Shown: positions 15,672 through 24,056 of the stretch, one piece after another
Numbering within the stretch: the stretch's first letter is position 1
How the letters are laid out: the number at the start of each line of letters is the position of its first letter
Assembly (NCBI RefSeq): GCF_014653115.1
Contig: NZ_BNAD01000011.1
Span: forward strand, 1 to 64,000
Reading direction: 5' to 3'
From: Nocardioides flavus (ex Wang et al. 2016)
GTDB lineage: Bacteria > Actinomycetota > Actinomycetes > Propionibacteriales > Nocardioidaceae
Length of the DNA stretch: 64,000 bases
Position numbers and translations under genes: made by a program
Notes under the pieces: generated by a model
The model's database searches: none
Seen by the model: the letters and a program-made list of their open reading frames with translations, nothing else
Told to the model about the DNA's origin: nothing

Positions 15672-17151
15672 CGGTGGTGGTCCTCTCGGTGAGGCGCTCG
15701 CTGAGGGCGTCGAGTGCCGGGTCGCCCAGGTAGCTCTGGATGGTGACGATCTCCACGCCCGGTCGTGCGGCCCGTGCCCGGTGGGCGAGGTCCTGGTGGA
15801 CGACGACCAGGTCGGCGTCGACCGGGACGGACTCGATCGCGGCGTGGGTCACGCGTACGTCGTCGCGCCCCGCGCTGCGCAGCCGCTTGCCGAAGGCGCT
15901 GGCGCCCATGGCGCTGCTGCCCATCCCGGCGTCGCAGGCGAAGACGATCCGGCGTACGTCGGCCGCGGTGCGGTCGGTGCCGCCCGTGCCGCCCGCGCCG
16001 CCCATGACCCCGGTCAGCACCGCGCTGCCCTCGGCCTTCATGGCGCGCGAGCGCTCGGCGTGCTCCTCCAGGCCCGACTCGTCCTCGTCGCCGGTGGTGC
16101 GGCTGAGCTTGAGGATCGCGGCGGTGATCACGAAGCTCACCGCGGCGGCGACGAGCACGCCCGCGATCACGCCGACGTGGTTGCCGGGCGGGGTGAGCGC
16201 GAGGTAGGCGAAGATCGAGCCCGGGCTCGGTCCCGCGGTCAGGCCCACGTCGAACAGCATGAACGTCGCGATGCCGGAGGCTCCGCCGGCGATCATCGCG
16301 AGGATGGTCAGCGGCTTCATGAGCACGTAGGGGAAGTAGATCTCGTGGATGCCGCCGAGGAAGTGGATGATCACGGCTCCCGGGGCGCTGTCGCGGATCA
16401 CCCGGTTGTGGCCGAACATCCAGAAGGCCAGCAGCAGGCCGAGGCCCGGGCCGGGGTTCGAGGCGACCATGAAGAAGATCGACTTGCCCTCGTCGGCGGC
16501 GACCTGCAGGCCGAGCGGGTAGTAGATGCCCTGGTCGATGACGTTGTTGAGGAAGAGCACCTTGGCGGGCTCGTTGAGGACCGAGAGCAGGGGCAGGGCG
16601 CCGGTGTCGACGAGCGCGTTGATCGCGCGGAGGAGCTGGTCGTTGAGGGCGCTGATGACCGGGCCGATGACCTTGTAGGAGGTCACGATCAGGCCCAGCC
16701 CCAGGAAGCCGAGGGTGAAGTTGTTGACGACCATCTCGAAGCCGGAGCGGATCTTGGGCTCGAGGACCCGGTCGACCTGCTTGATGAGCCAGGCGCTGAG
16801 CGGGCCCATGATCATCGCGCCCAGGAACATCGGGATGTCAGCGCCGACGATCAGGCCGATCGTGCCGACGGCGCCGGCGACGCCGCCGCGGTGCCCGTGC
16901 ACCAGCCGTCCGCCGGTGAAGGCGAGGAGCAGCGGCAGGAGATAGACGATCATCGGTTCGACGGGGGCGGCCAGGTCCTCGTTGGGCAGCCAGCCGGTCG
17001 GGATGAACAGGGCGGTGAGCAGGCCCCACGCGATGAACGCGCCCACGTTGGGGATCACCATCGCGGTCAGGAAGCCGCCGAACGCCTGGATGCGTGCGCG
17101 CAGGCCGGGCCCGGTCTCGGCCGGGAGGGCACCTTGGATCGGTTGACTCAT
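15658..17151 (-). CDS. PTS mannitol-type transporter subunit IICB
   Basis: A 497-residue MtlA-like protein. The membrane IIC domain spans residues 1-340 and includes GGIHEIYFPYVLMKP (about 255-270), the conserved mannitol-family loop. A linker follows, then a IIB domain with C406 in FACDAGMGSSAMG as the phosphorylation site. No IIA domain is attached, unlike full-length MtlA; the IIA-IIB fusion downstream would have to supply it. The ATG at 17151 follows aggagagaag at good spacing and shares one base with the stop of the kinase gene. The substrate is a sugar alcohol or similar compound; mannitol itself is unproven and no mtlD homologue is present. Confidence 0.9.
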   Translation of the reverse strand: MSQPIQGALPAETGPGLRARIQAFGGFLTAMVIPNVGAFIAWGLLTALFIPTGWLPNEDLAAPVEPMIVYLLPLLLAFTGGRLVHGHRGGVAGAVGTIGLIVGADIPMFLGAMIMGPLSAWLIKQVDRVLEPKIRSGFEMVVNNFTLGFLGLGLIVTSYKVIGPVISALNDQLLRAINALVDTGALPLLSVLNEPAKVLFLNNVIDQGIYYPLGLQVAADEGKSIFFMVASNPGPGLGLLLAFWMFGHNRVIRDSAPGAVIIHFLGGIHEIYFPYVLMKPLTILAMIAGGASGIATFMLFDVGLTAGPSPGSIFAYLALTPPGNHVGVIAGVLVAAAVSFVITAAILKLSRTTGDEDESGLEEHAERSRAMKAEGSAVLTGVMGGAGGTGGTDRTAADVRRIVFACDAGMGSSAMGASAFGKRLRSAGRDDVRVTHAAIESVPVDADLVVVHQDLAHRARAARPGVEIVTIQSYLGDPALDALSERLTERTTTDAEQ

Positions 17152-17936
17152 CACTTCTCTCCTTGCTGGATGGTTCCGTCGGCCTGGACCACCAGCGTCA
17201 GGTCGACCTTGCTGAAGTCGGAGGAGGCCATGACCCGCTCGACGTTGAGCCGGTCGCTGCGCTCGTAGAAGGCCTCGGCCTCGGCCGGGGTCAGTCCGCC
17301 ACGGACCTTGCGCGCCACGAGGCGTTCGCGCAGCAGCGGCGGGTCGGCGGTGAGGAGCACGACGTACTGGGCGTGCGCCGCGAGGTCGCGCCAGCCGGGC
17401 TCGTCGAGCAGCAGCCAGTTGCCCTCGACGACCACGAGGTCGGCGCCGAGCGGGGTCGTGCCCGGCACGACGTCGTGGAGGCGGCGGTCGTACGTCGGCC
17501 AGACCACGTCCTCGTCCCCGGAGGCGGCGAGGTGGCGGGCGAGACCCTCGACGTCGAAGGTCTCCGGCGCGCCCTTGACCGCGCTGAGCGGGACCGTGCC
17601 CTGCGGCGTGCTGACGTGGTGGGACACGAGGTGCTCGTGCGGCAGGTGGAAGCCGTCGATGCCGACGACGTCGACCTCCAGCGGCTCAGGCCGCAGCTGG
17701 CGACCGGCCTCGGCCAGGAGGGCGGCCAGCGTCGACTTGCCCACACCGGGAGGTCCCACGAGGAAGACGAAGCCCCGCCGTGCCGTACGCGGTCGTGCCG
17801 CGGCCTCGGCCAGTGCAGGGACAAGCGTGGACCCGAGGAGCTGCTGGTCTACGTCGACCTCGACCTCGAAGCCGTTCACCAGCAGCCGGACGGCCTCGGC
17901 CGTCGGACCCGGGGACGGGGTCGGGGTCGACACCAT
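17151..17936 (-). CDS. P-loop nucleoside/sugar kinase family protein (FrcK/PanK-like)
   Basis: A 261-residue kinase of the pantothenate/uridine kinase fold. The Walker A motif is GPPGVGKST at 61-69. GIDGFHLPHEHL is the substrate-binding loop, and KGAPETFDVEGLARHL, WPTYDRRLHDVVPG and VVEGNWLLLDEPGW match the fructose-transport-kinase (YggC/FrcK) subgroup found beside sugar transporters. The ATG at 17936 is chosen for its Shine-Dalgarno (GGAGGT, 5 bases upstream). It is the first gene of the PTS operon. In a PTS pathway a second kinase would add a phosphate to an already phosphorylated sugar, giving a bisphosphate ready for aldol cleavage; that role is inference. Confidence 0.82.
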   Translation of the reverse strand: MVSTPTPSPGPTAEAVRLLVNGFEVEVDVDQQLLGSTLVPALAEAAARPRTARRGFVFLVGPPGVGKSTLAALLAEAGRQLRPEPLEVDVVGIDGFHLPHEHLVSHHVSTPQGTVPLSAVKGAPETFDVEGLARHLAASGDEDVVWPTYDRRLHDVVPGTTPLGADLVVVEGNWLLLDEPGWRDLAAHAQYVVLLTADPPLLRERLVARKVRGGLTPAEAEAFYERSDRLNVERVMASSDFSKVDLTLVVQADGTIQQGEK

Positions 17937-17950
17937 CGGCACCTCCATGC

Positions 17951-17962
17951 GCTCATGTGAGC
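17951..17962. promoter_or_regulatory. Palindrome at the PTS operon promoter (candidate SorC operator)
   Basis: GCTCA-TG-TGAGC is a perfect inverted repeat 15-26 bases upstream of the kinase start. A second weaker symmetry (CAAA-N8-TTTG) overlaps it at about 17962-17977. The SorC-family gene lies immediately upstream on the same strand, so this is the natural binding site to test. Confidence 0.5.
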
Positions 17963-18077
17963 AAAACTGCACGTTTGAGTAGTGACAGGGATTACAGCAC
18001 CGTCGTGCGGGCACGTCAAGGGCCCGCGGCGTCGGCACGCGGGTGCGGGGATGCGGCGGGGCGGTCCGTCGACCCGG

Positions 18078-19037
18078 TCAGAGTTCGGCCGGGACGGCCC
18101 GTTCTGCGGGTGGCAGGCGCAGCAGCGCAGTGGCCGCACGGTCGTCGGTGACCAAGCAGCTCAGGATCCCCGAACGGCTCACGGCGGCGATGGCGTCGGC
18201 CTTCTCCGACGAGCCGGCGACGGCCATCACGCGGGGCGTGCGCCGCAGCTCGTCGGCGGTCACCGAGATGCGTCGGCGGGTCACGTCGGTCTCGATCACG
18301 GAGCCGTCCGCGCGGAAGAAGATCCCGGCGATCTCGGCGACGACGCCCTCGCGCTCGAGCTCGGCGCGTTCCTCGTCCCTCAGCAACGGCCCGAGCTGGG
18401 TGATCGGCGGGTCCCAGGACCCGACGGCCACGACCGCGAGGGCGAGCTGCTCGTAGCGGCTGAGGGCTGCCTCGATCGACGGGTCGCTGCGGAACGTGGC
18501 AGCCGCGCTCTCGGAGGCGGCGAAGAGCGGTGCGAAGACGGCGACCGCTTCGACGCTCGAGCGACCGCTGATCCGGCGGATGACCTCCACCGGGGACTGG
18601 CGCAGGTCGTTGCCGACGATGCCGGTGAGCTGGATGACGGTGCAGGGCGGGAGGGCCGGGAGCTCCTCGCCGATCGCGACGAGCGTCCGGCCCCAGGTGA
18701 GGCCGAGGACGTCGCCGTCGCGGATGGTCCGGGCGATCCGGGGCGCGGCGGCCCTGGCCAGCCGGCGCCGGTTGTCGTCGCCGGTGTCGCCCGCCTTGAC
18801 GACCACGCACTCGGCGATGCCGAGGTGGTGGGCGAGCTCGGCCGACAGGTCGTCGCGCGGCTCGTCACGGTCGTGGATCTCGATGGTCACCACGCCCTGC
18901 TCGCGCGCCTGCTGCAGGAGCCGCGCGACGCGGAACCGGCTGATCTTGAACTCGTCGGCGAGCTCGGTCTTGGAGGCGTCCTCGAGGTAGAAGCGCCGGG
19001 CGATCGACGACAGCAGCCGCCACTGCGCCTCGTCCAT
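18078..19037 (-). CDS. SorC/DeoR-family sugar-binding transcriptional regulator
   Basis: A 319-residue regulator. The N-terminal HTH lies at about 22-45 (KTELADEFKISRFRVARLL) and the rest is the SorC sugar-phosphate-binding domain related to glucosamine-6-phosphate deaminase (GLTWGRTLVAIGEELP; GVVAEIAGIFFRADG; VMAVAGSSEKADAI). Members sense a phosphorylated sugar and control neighbouring uptake genes. Its own start lies 73 bases beyond the tRNA-Lys 3' end, with a terminator between, so its promoter is separate. It precedes the PTS operon by 141 bases on the same strand and is its probable regulator. Confidence 0.88.
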   Translation of the reverse strand: MDEAQWRLLSSIARRFYLEDASKTELADEFKISRFRVARLLQQAREQGVVTIEIHDRDEPRDDLSAELAHHLGIAECVVVKAGDTGDDNRRRLARAAAPRIARTIRDGDVLGLTWGRTLVAIGEELPALPPCTVIQLTGIVGNDLRQSPVEVIRRISGRSSVEAVAVFAPLFAASESAAATFRSDPSIEAALSRYEQLALAVVAVGSWDPPITQLGPLLRDEERAELEREGVVAEIAGIFFRADGSVIETDVTRRRISVTADELRRTPRVMAVAGSSEKADAIAAVSRSGILSCLVTDDRAATALLRLPPAERAVPAEL

Positions 19038-19071
19038 CCCGCCCCCTCGGCTCGTACGTCGTCGCGACAGC

Positions 19072-19105
19072 AGAAGGCCAGGTCCCCGGTGGGGCCTGGC
19101 CTTCT
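19072..19105 (-). terminator. Terminator downstream of tRNA-Lys
   Basis: AGAAGGCCAGG, a one-base bulge and CCCC pair with GGGGCCTGGCCTTCT around the loop GGT. It starts five bases past the 3' end of tRNA-Lys on the minus strand and separates it from the SorC gene. Confidence 0.75.
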
Positions 19106-19109
19106 CGAG

Positions 19110-19185
<76 letters not shown>

Positions 19186-19244
19186 AGGCGGTGAAGCGAG
19201 TAGAACTCTACCGCCTCGTCCGCGGCACGCGAAATCGAGGTCCC

Positions 19245-20813
19245 TCAGAGCTCCGCGAGGACGGCCTGGGCGGCGTTGTGACCGCCGAGACCCGACACCG
19301 CGCCGCCACGGCGCGCGCCCGAGCCGCAGAGCAGGACCGTGTCGTGGCCGGTCTGCACGCCCCACTGCTGGGCGGGGGTGTCGAGGCGGGAGCGGTTCGG
19401 TGCCCACGGCCACTCGAGGTCGCCGTGGAAGATGTGGCCGCCGGGCATGGCGAGGTCGCGCTCGACGTCCTGGGGGACCTTGGCCTCGATGCAGGGCCGG
19501 CCCTCGGCGTCGGTGGCCAGGCAGTCGGCGAGCGGCTCGGCCAGGACGGCGTCGATCGAGGCCAGGGCACGCTGCACGGCGAGGTCCTTGGCGCCGGGGT
19601 CGGCGTCGAAGAGCCCGGCCGGGGTGTGCAGGCCGAAGTAGGTCAGGGTGTGCGCCGACCCGGCCCGCTCGCCCAGGATCGAGGGGTCGGTGAGCGAGTG
19701 GCAGTAGACCTCGCCCGGCACGGGGTCGGGCACCGCGCCCGCCGCGGCGGAGGCGTACGCCTGCTCGAGCTGGGTGTAGTCCTCCGCGAGGTGGAGGGTG
19801 CCGGCGAACGCCACGGCCGGGTCGGCGCCGGAGCGCAGGGCCGGGAGCCGGTCGAGCAGGAAGTTGATCTTGAGCTGGGAGCCGGCCGGCTTGGTCTCGG
19901 CGTCCTCGCCCTCCCCGAGCAGGATCCGCAGCACCCACGGCGCCACGCCGGACAGCACCCTCCGTCCGGTGGCCGAGTGCTGCCGCTCGCCGTCGTGCCA
20001 CACGACCTCGGCCCCGTCGGGACCGGGGGTGATCGCGCTGACACCGGCGCCGGTGACGATCTTCGCACCGGCCTCGACCGCCGCCCGGGCGAGCGCGTCG
20101 GTCACTGCCCCCATGCCGCCCACGGGCACCCGCCACTCGCCGGTGCCGTTGCCGACCAGGTGGTAGAGGAAGCAGCGGTTCTGGACCAGGGACGGGTCCT
20201 GCATCGAGGCGAAGGTGCCGATCAGCGCGTCGGTGGCGACCACGCCGCGCACGGTGTCGTCGGAGAACCGGTCGAGGATGGCCTGTCCCAGCGGTCGCTC
20301 GACCACGTCGGTCCAGGTCCGCGGGTCCACCAGGGCGCGTACGTCGCGCTCGAGGGGCAGCGGTTGCATCAGCGTCGGTGCCACCGCCTCGGCCAGCCGC
20401 CCGACCTCGGCGTAGAAGTCCTGCCATGCGGCGTACTCGTCGTCGGCGCCGGTGAGCTCGCGGAAGGACGCCCGCGTCGCCTCGCCCTCCGGGCGCTCCA
20501 CGAGCAGGCCGCCGGTCCGGTCGCCACGCGTCCACGGCGTGTAGGACGCGGTGGTGCGCGAGGCGAGCCGGACGTCGAGCCCGAGGTCGGCCATCAGCTG
20601 CTCGGGCATCAGGCTGACGAGGTAGGAGTAGCGCGAGAGCCGGGCGGGCTGGCCGGCGAAGGGCTCGACCGAGACGGCTGCGCCCCCGGTGTGGCCGAGG
20701 CGCTCGAGGACGACGACGGAGAGTCCGGCGCGCGCGAGGTAGGCGGCGCTGACCAGGGCGTTGTGGCCGCCGCCGACCACGACGACGTCATAGCTGCTGT
20801 TGCCGGGAGTCAC
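19245..20813 (-). CDS. FAD-dependent oxidoreductase, phytoene desaturase/PYROXD2-like
   Basis: A 522-residue flavoprotein. The N-terminus VVVVGGGHNALVSAAYLARAG is the Rossmann FAD site with the GGGHN variant typical of PYROXD2-like proteins, followed by RLGHTGGAA. The C-terminal CGSGARRGGAVSGLGGHNA is the second FAD contact. GQAILDRFSDDTVRGVVAT and FLYHLVGNGTGEWRVPVGG are characteristic of the bacterial PYROXD2 group rather than of carotenoid desaturases, and no crt genes lie nearby. The substrate is unknown. It is a single-gene unit after the zinc alcohol dehydrogenase. Confidence 0.85.
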   Translation of the reverse strand: MTPGNSSYDVVVVGGGHNALVSAAYLARAGLSVVVLERLGHTGGAAVSVEPFAGQPARLSRYSYLVSLMPEQLMADLGLDVRLASRTTASYTPWTRGDRTGGLLVERPEGEATRASFRELTGADDEYAAWQDFYAEVGRLAEAVAPTLMQPLPLERDVRALVDPRTWTDVVERPLGQAILDRFSDDTVRGVVATDALIGTFASMQDPSLVQNRCFLYHLVGNGTGEWRVPVGGMGAVTDALARAAVEAGAKIVTGAGVSAITPGPDGAEVVWHDGERQHSATGRRVLSGVAPWVLRILLGEGEDAETKPAGSQLKINFLLDRLPALRSGADPAVAFAGTLHLAEDYTQLEQAYASAAAGAVPDPVPGEVYCHSLTDPSILGERAGSAHTLTYFGLHTPAGLFDADPGAKDLAVQRALASIDAVLAEPLADCLATDAEGRPCIEAKVPQDVERDLAMPGGHIFHGDLEWPWAPNRSRLDTPAQQWGVQTGHDTVLLCGSGARRGGAVSGLGGHNAAQAVLAEL

Positions 20814-20864
20814 CGGGCCAACGTAGACCCTCGGGGCGGTGCGGACGGGCGACGCCTCCGGGGC

Positions 20865-21929
20865 TCAGGCGGTGAACGTGTCGTTGGGCACGACGACGGC
20901 TCGTCCGGTGACCTCGCCGTGGGCCAGGTCCCGGTAGGCGGAGACGGCGTCCTCCAGCGGGTAGATCGTCGTCTCCGCGTGCAGGAGGCCGCGCGAGGCG
21001 AGGTCGAGGACCTCCACCAGCTCGCGCCGGTTGCCCCAGTAGGTCGTCTGGACGCTGGCCTCGTAGGGCAGCCCGAAGAAGGAGACGGGCAGGGTGCCGC
21101 CGCCGAGGCCGACGATGGTGACGTCGCCCAGCTGGCGCACGCACGCGGCGCCGGTCGCCAGCGTCTCGTCGGAGCCGACGAAGTCGAGCACCACGTCGGC
21201 TCCCCGACCGCCGCAGGCCTCCCGGATCCGGGTGGCGGTGTCGGGTCCGGGGGCCAGCACCAGGTCGGCGCCGAGCGCGGAGGCCTGGGCACGGGCGCTC
21301 TCGCGACCGTCGACGGCGATGACGCGGGCGGCAGTGATCGCCTTGACGACCTGGAGCCCGAGGTGGCCGAGGCCGCCCACGCCGATGACGACGGCGGTCG
21401 AGCCGGGGCCGAGCTTGCCCAGCGACCGGCGTACGGCGTGGTAGGGCGTCAGCGCGGCGTCGGTCAGCGGCGCTGCGTCGACGACCTCGAGCCCGTCGGG
21501 GATCGGGACCAGGTGGCGCGCCGAGGGGACGAGCAGGTAGTCGGCCATGCCACCGTCGAGGCCCAGGCCGCCCCCGCCGCCCGGCACGGGTGCCAGGTCG
21601 GGACGCTCGCAGTAGGTCTCGAGGCCGTCCAGGCAGCGCTCGCAGGTGCCGCAGCCCCAGGCGCCGACGACCGCCACGGCCTGGCCGACGGTCAGGCTGG
21701 TGACGCCCTCGCCGAGGGTGTGCACCCAGCCGGCGTTCTCGTGGCCGAGGGTGAACGGCGGGCTCCACGGGAGGGTCCCGGGCTCGAACTCGTGCATCAG
21801 GTGCAGGTCGGAGTGGCACGCCCCTGCGGCGCCCACCTGCACCAGCACCTCGCCGGGACCGGGCTCGGGGCGCGGCACCTCCTCGAGGACGGGCTCGCTC
21901 TTCCACTCCTTCAAACGCAACGCGCGCAT
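20865..21929 (-). CDS. Zinc-dependent alcohol dehydrogenase
   Basis: A 354-residue NAD(P)-dependent medium-chain alcohol dehydrogenase. Catalytic zinc ligands are C38 (GACHSDLH) and H63-E64 (GHENAGW). The structural zinc is held by C93, C96, C99 and C107 (WGCGTCERCLDGLETYC). The cofactor fold is VIGVGGLGHLGLQVV with VIAVDGR after it, so NAD is likely. The ATG at 21929 has a strong site (gaggaggtcgac). It may oxidise a primary alcohol or reduce an aldehyde; the closest functional class is the NAD-linked alcohol dehydrogenase AdhP/AdhA group. It diverges from the universal stress protein gene. Confidence 0.9.
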   Translation of the reverse strand: MRALRLKEWKSEPVLEEVPRPEPGPGEVLVQVGAAGACHSDLHLMHEFEPGTLPWSPPFTLGHENAGWVHTLGEGVTSLTVGQAVAVVGAWGCGTCERCLDGLETYCERPDLAPVPGGGGGLGLDGGMADYLLVPSARHLVPIPDGLEVVDAAPLTDAALTPYHAVRRSLGKLGPGSTAVVIGVGGLGHLGLQVVKAITAARVIAVDGRESARAQASALGADLVLAPGPDTATRIREACGGRGADVVLDFVGSDETLATGAACVRQLGDVTIVGLGGGTLPVSFFGLPYEASVQTTYWGNRRELVEVLDLASRGLLHAETTIYPLEDAVSAYRDLAHGEVTGRAVVVPNDTFTA

Positions 21930-22078
21930 GTCGACCTCCTCAGGCTCGCTCCCAGTCTGCTCAGGGGGACAGGGACGGAGCAGGGCCCTTTGCCGTGGCC
22001 GCCCGGGCCCTACGGCCCTTCGTCCCGGGCCGCTGCGAGCGAAGAGTGGAGGCACCAGGAGCACCCGAGGAGGACGTC

Positions 22079-22984
22079 ATGACCGAGCAGACCGCCACCG
22101 CCACCGAACGACCGCGGATCGTCGTCGGGGTGGGGCCCGAGGAGGTCGAGTCGGCGCTGGCCTTCGCGGCCGAGGAGGCCGTGCGCGCCGGCTGCGGGCT
22201 GCACCTCGTGCACGCCGTCAGCCTCGTCCCGCCCGGTCCCGACACCGTGCTCCTGCCCTCCAGCGATCTCGAGACGTGGGGTGCCGAGCGGCTCGCCGAC
22301 GCCGTCAAGGAGGCCGACGACCTCGTCGAGCGCGCCGTGCCCGTCACCCACGAGATCTGCCGCGGCACGCCCGTGGGCGCGCTCGTCGAGGCGGGTCGCT
22401 CCGCCCGCATGGTCGTCCTCGAGCACCGGCACCTGTCCCGGCTCTCGCGCATCGTGAACCGCACGGTCGCAGGCGGCGTGGCCGCCCACCTGCGGGTGCC
22501 GGTCGTCGCCGTGCCGAGCGGTTGGCACGACCGGGAGCGCCGGGGCGTCGTCGTGGCGGGCGTGGACGTGCCGGAGCGCTCGGAGGAGGTGCTGCGCGCC
22601 GCGCTGGCCGAGGCACACGCCCGGGGTGCCCGACTGCGGGTCGTGCACTCCTGGTCGCTGCCGGGCCCCTACGAGGAGGCGATCCCGCCCGAGGAGGGCC
22701 ACCGCTGGTCCGAGCGGTCGAGGGCCGAGGTACGCGCCGCGCTCGACGCCCTCGGCGACCTGTCCGCAGCGATGGACGCCGAGGTCGAGGTCGTCCGCGG
22801 ACGCGTCGCCGAGGCCCTGGTCGAGGCGTCCGCCGACGCGGAGCTGCTGGTCATCGGACGCCACGACCCCCTCGTGCCCATCGGGTCGCACGTCGGACCC
22901 GTGGCTCGGGCGGTCCTCAGGGAGGCCAGCTGCCCGGTGCTGCTCGCGAGCCCGCGGCCGCACCGGGCGGCGTACCACCCGTGA
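22079..22984 (+). CDS. Tandem universal stress protein
   Basis: A 301-residue cytoplasmic protein with two UspA domains (about 12-150 and 158-295). In the second half GRVAEALVEASADAELLVIG followed by GSHVGPVARAVL resembles the G-2x-G-9x-G(S/T) ATP-binding motif. The first half is degenerate at that point (EHRHLSRLSRIVNRTVAGG), so the two halves may differ in nucleotide binding. Tandem Usps are common in Actinobacteria under dormancy and redox stress. The start follows gaggaggacgtc. It diverges from the alcohol dehydrogenase gene, sharing a 149-base promoter region. Confidence 0.88.
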   Translation: MTEQTATATERPRIVVGVGPEEVESALAFAAEEAVRAGCGLHLVHAVSLVPPGPDTVLLPSSDLETWGAERLADAVKEADDLVERAVPVTHEICRGTPVGALVEAGRSARMVVLEHRHLSRLSRIVNRTVAGGVAAHLRVPVVAVPSGWHDRERRGVVVAGVDVPERSEEVLRAALAEAHARGARLRVVHSWSLPGPYEEAIPPEEGHRWSERSRAEVRAALDALGDLSAAMDAEVEVVRGRVAEALVEASADAELLVIGRHDPLVPIGSHVGPVARAVLREASCPVLLASPRPHRAAYHP

Positions 22985-23000
22985 GGCGTCGGCGGACGCC

Positions 23001-23186
23001 TCAGCCGCGACCGAGGAGCCGCGACAGCAGGCCGCCGCCGGAGCCGGCGGCCGACTTCTCCGCCGCGGTGTGCTGGCCGTTGCACCACTCCTTCGCGGGC
23101 ACGCCGGCCTTGACCTGACCGATGTGCTGGCCGCAGCCGGCCCAGGTGGTCTTGCCGCAGGTCTTGCATCGAACAGCTCGGCACAT
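23001..23186 (-). CDS. Small cysteine-rich protein (possible zinc ribbon)
   Basis: A 61-residue protein. CRAVRCKTCGKTTWAGCGQH carries C2, C7, C10 and C18 plus a His, and KEWCNGQH follows; these could bind one zinc ion. The C-terminal SGGGLLSRLLGRG is a short amphipathic tail. Small proteins of this pattern are widespread in Actinobacteria, but no function is assigned. It lies 33 bases downstream of the TauE gene on the same strand and may be part of its transcript. A site (ggagct) precedes the ATG. Confidence 0.7.
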   Translation of the reverse strand: MCRAVRCKTCGKTTWAGCGQHIGQVKAGVPAKEWCNGQHTAAEKSAAGSGGGLLSRLLGRG

Positions 23187-23219
23187 GGTGGAGCTCCTTC
23201 TGGTGTGGGTGGGGGATCG

Positions 23220-24056
23220 TCAGACGAGGGCGTGCAGTGCGAGGGCCGCGGTGTAGGCCGCGACGGCCAGCACGAGGGCGGCGAAGGCGGTCGAGAGCAG
23301 CCGGGTGTCGAGGCGGTCGGCCAGGCGTGCTCCGGCGACGGCGGTCACCGTGGACGCCACGGTGAGCGCGGCCACCAGCGTCCAGTCGGGCGAGACCCCG
23401 GCGCCGGCGCGCGCCGCGAGGGCGACGGCGCTGGTGATCGCGATGACCACCAGCGACGTGCCGGCGGCGAAGTCGATGGGCAGGCTCAGTGCCAGCAGCA
23501 GGGCCGGCACGACGAGGAAGCCGCCACCGACGCCGAGGAAGCCGGTGAGCAGTCCGACCACCGTCGCCGTCACGAGGACCTTCAGGGCGCGCGGGCACTG
23601 GCACGCGAAGGTCGGGCTGAAGGTGATGATCGGGTCGTCGATGACCAGGCGGCCGGCGCTCCTGTGGGCCGGCGCCGCGTGCCGGCCACGCCACTGGCGT
23701 ACGGCGAGCACCCCGCCGACGACCAGCATGAGCACGGCGAAGGCGGCCAGCAGCACCGCCTCGGGCACAGCGCTCGAGGCCCGGGCGCCGGCGACCGCGC
23801 CGCCGGTGGCGACGAGACCGAAGGCCACGCCGCGTCCGAGCAGGACGTTGCCGGCGCGGTGCGCGGTCACGGCACCGGCGAGCGAGGTCACCGCCACCAC
23901 CACGAGCGAGCCGGTGGTGGCCTGCGCCGGCCCCTGGCCGAGGGCCACGAGCACCGGGACCGCGAGGATGGAGCCCCCGCCGCCCAGCGCGCCCAGGCTG
24001 AGCCCGATGAGCGCGCCGGCGACGACAGCGAGGGCGACCAGGACCGGCAGGGTCAC
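23220..24056 (-). CDS. TauE/SafE-family sulfite/organosulfur exporter
   Basis: A 278-residue membrane protein with two homologous halves. Each half begins with the family glycine motif: LSLGALGGGGSILAVPVLVA near residue 18 and GLLTGFLGVGGGFLVVPALL near 160. It has about eight helices and exports small sulfur anions such as sulfite or thiosulfate in characterised relatives. The GTG start overlaps the stop of the persulfide dioxygenase gene by four bases, so it is coupled to sulfide oxidation, and export of the sulfite product is a sensible role. Confidence 0.9.
   Translation of the reverse strand: MTLPVLVALAVVAGALIGLSLGALGGGGSILAVPVLVALGQGPAQATTGSLVVVAVTSLAGAVTAHRAGNVLLGRGVAFGLVATGGAVAGARASSAVPEAVLLAAFAVLMLVVGGVLAVRQWRGRHAAPAHRSAGRLVIDDPIITFSPTFACQCPRALKVLVTATVVGLLTGFLGVGGGFLVVPALLLALSLPIDFAAGTSLVVIAITSAVALAARAGAGVSPDWTLVAALTVASTVTAVAGARLADRLDTRLLSTAFAALVLAVAAYTAALALHALV

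Noticed and set aside
19245..20813. Carotenoid phytoene desaturase
   Set aside because: The GGGHN variant and the absence of crtB or crtE nearby fit the PYROXD2 group rather than a pigment pathway.
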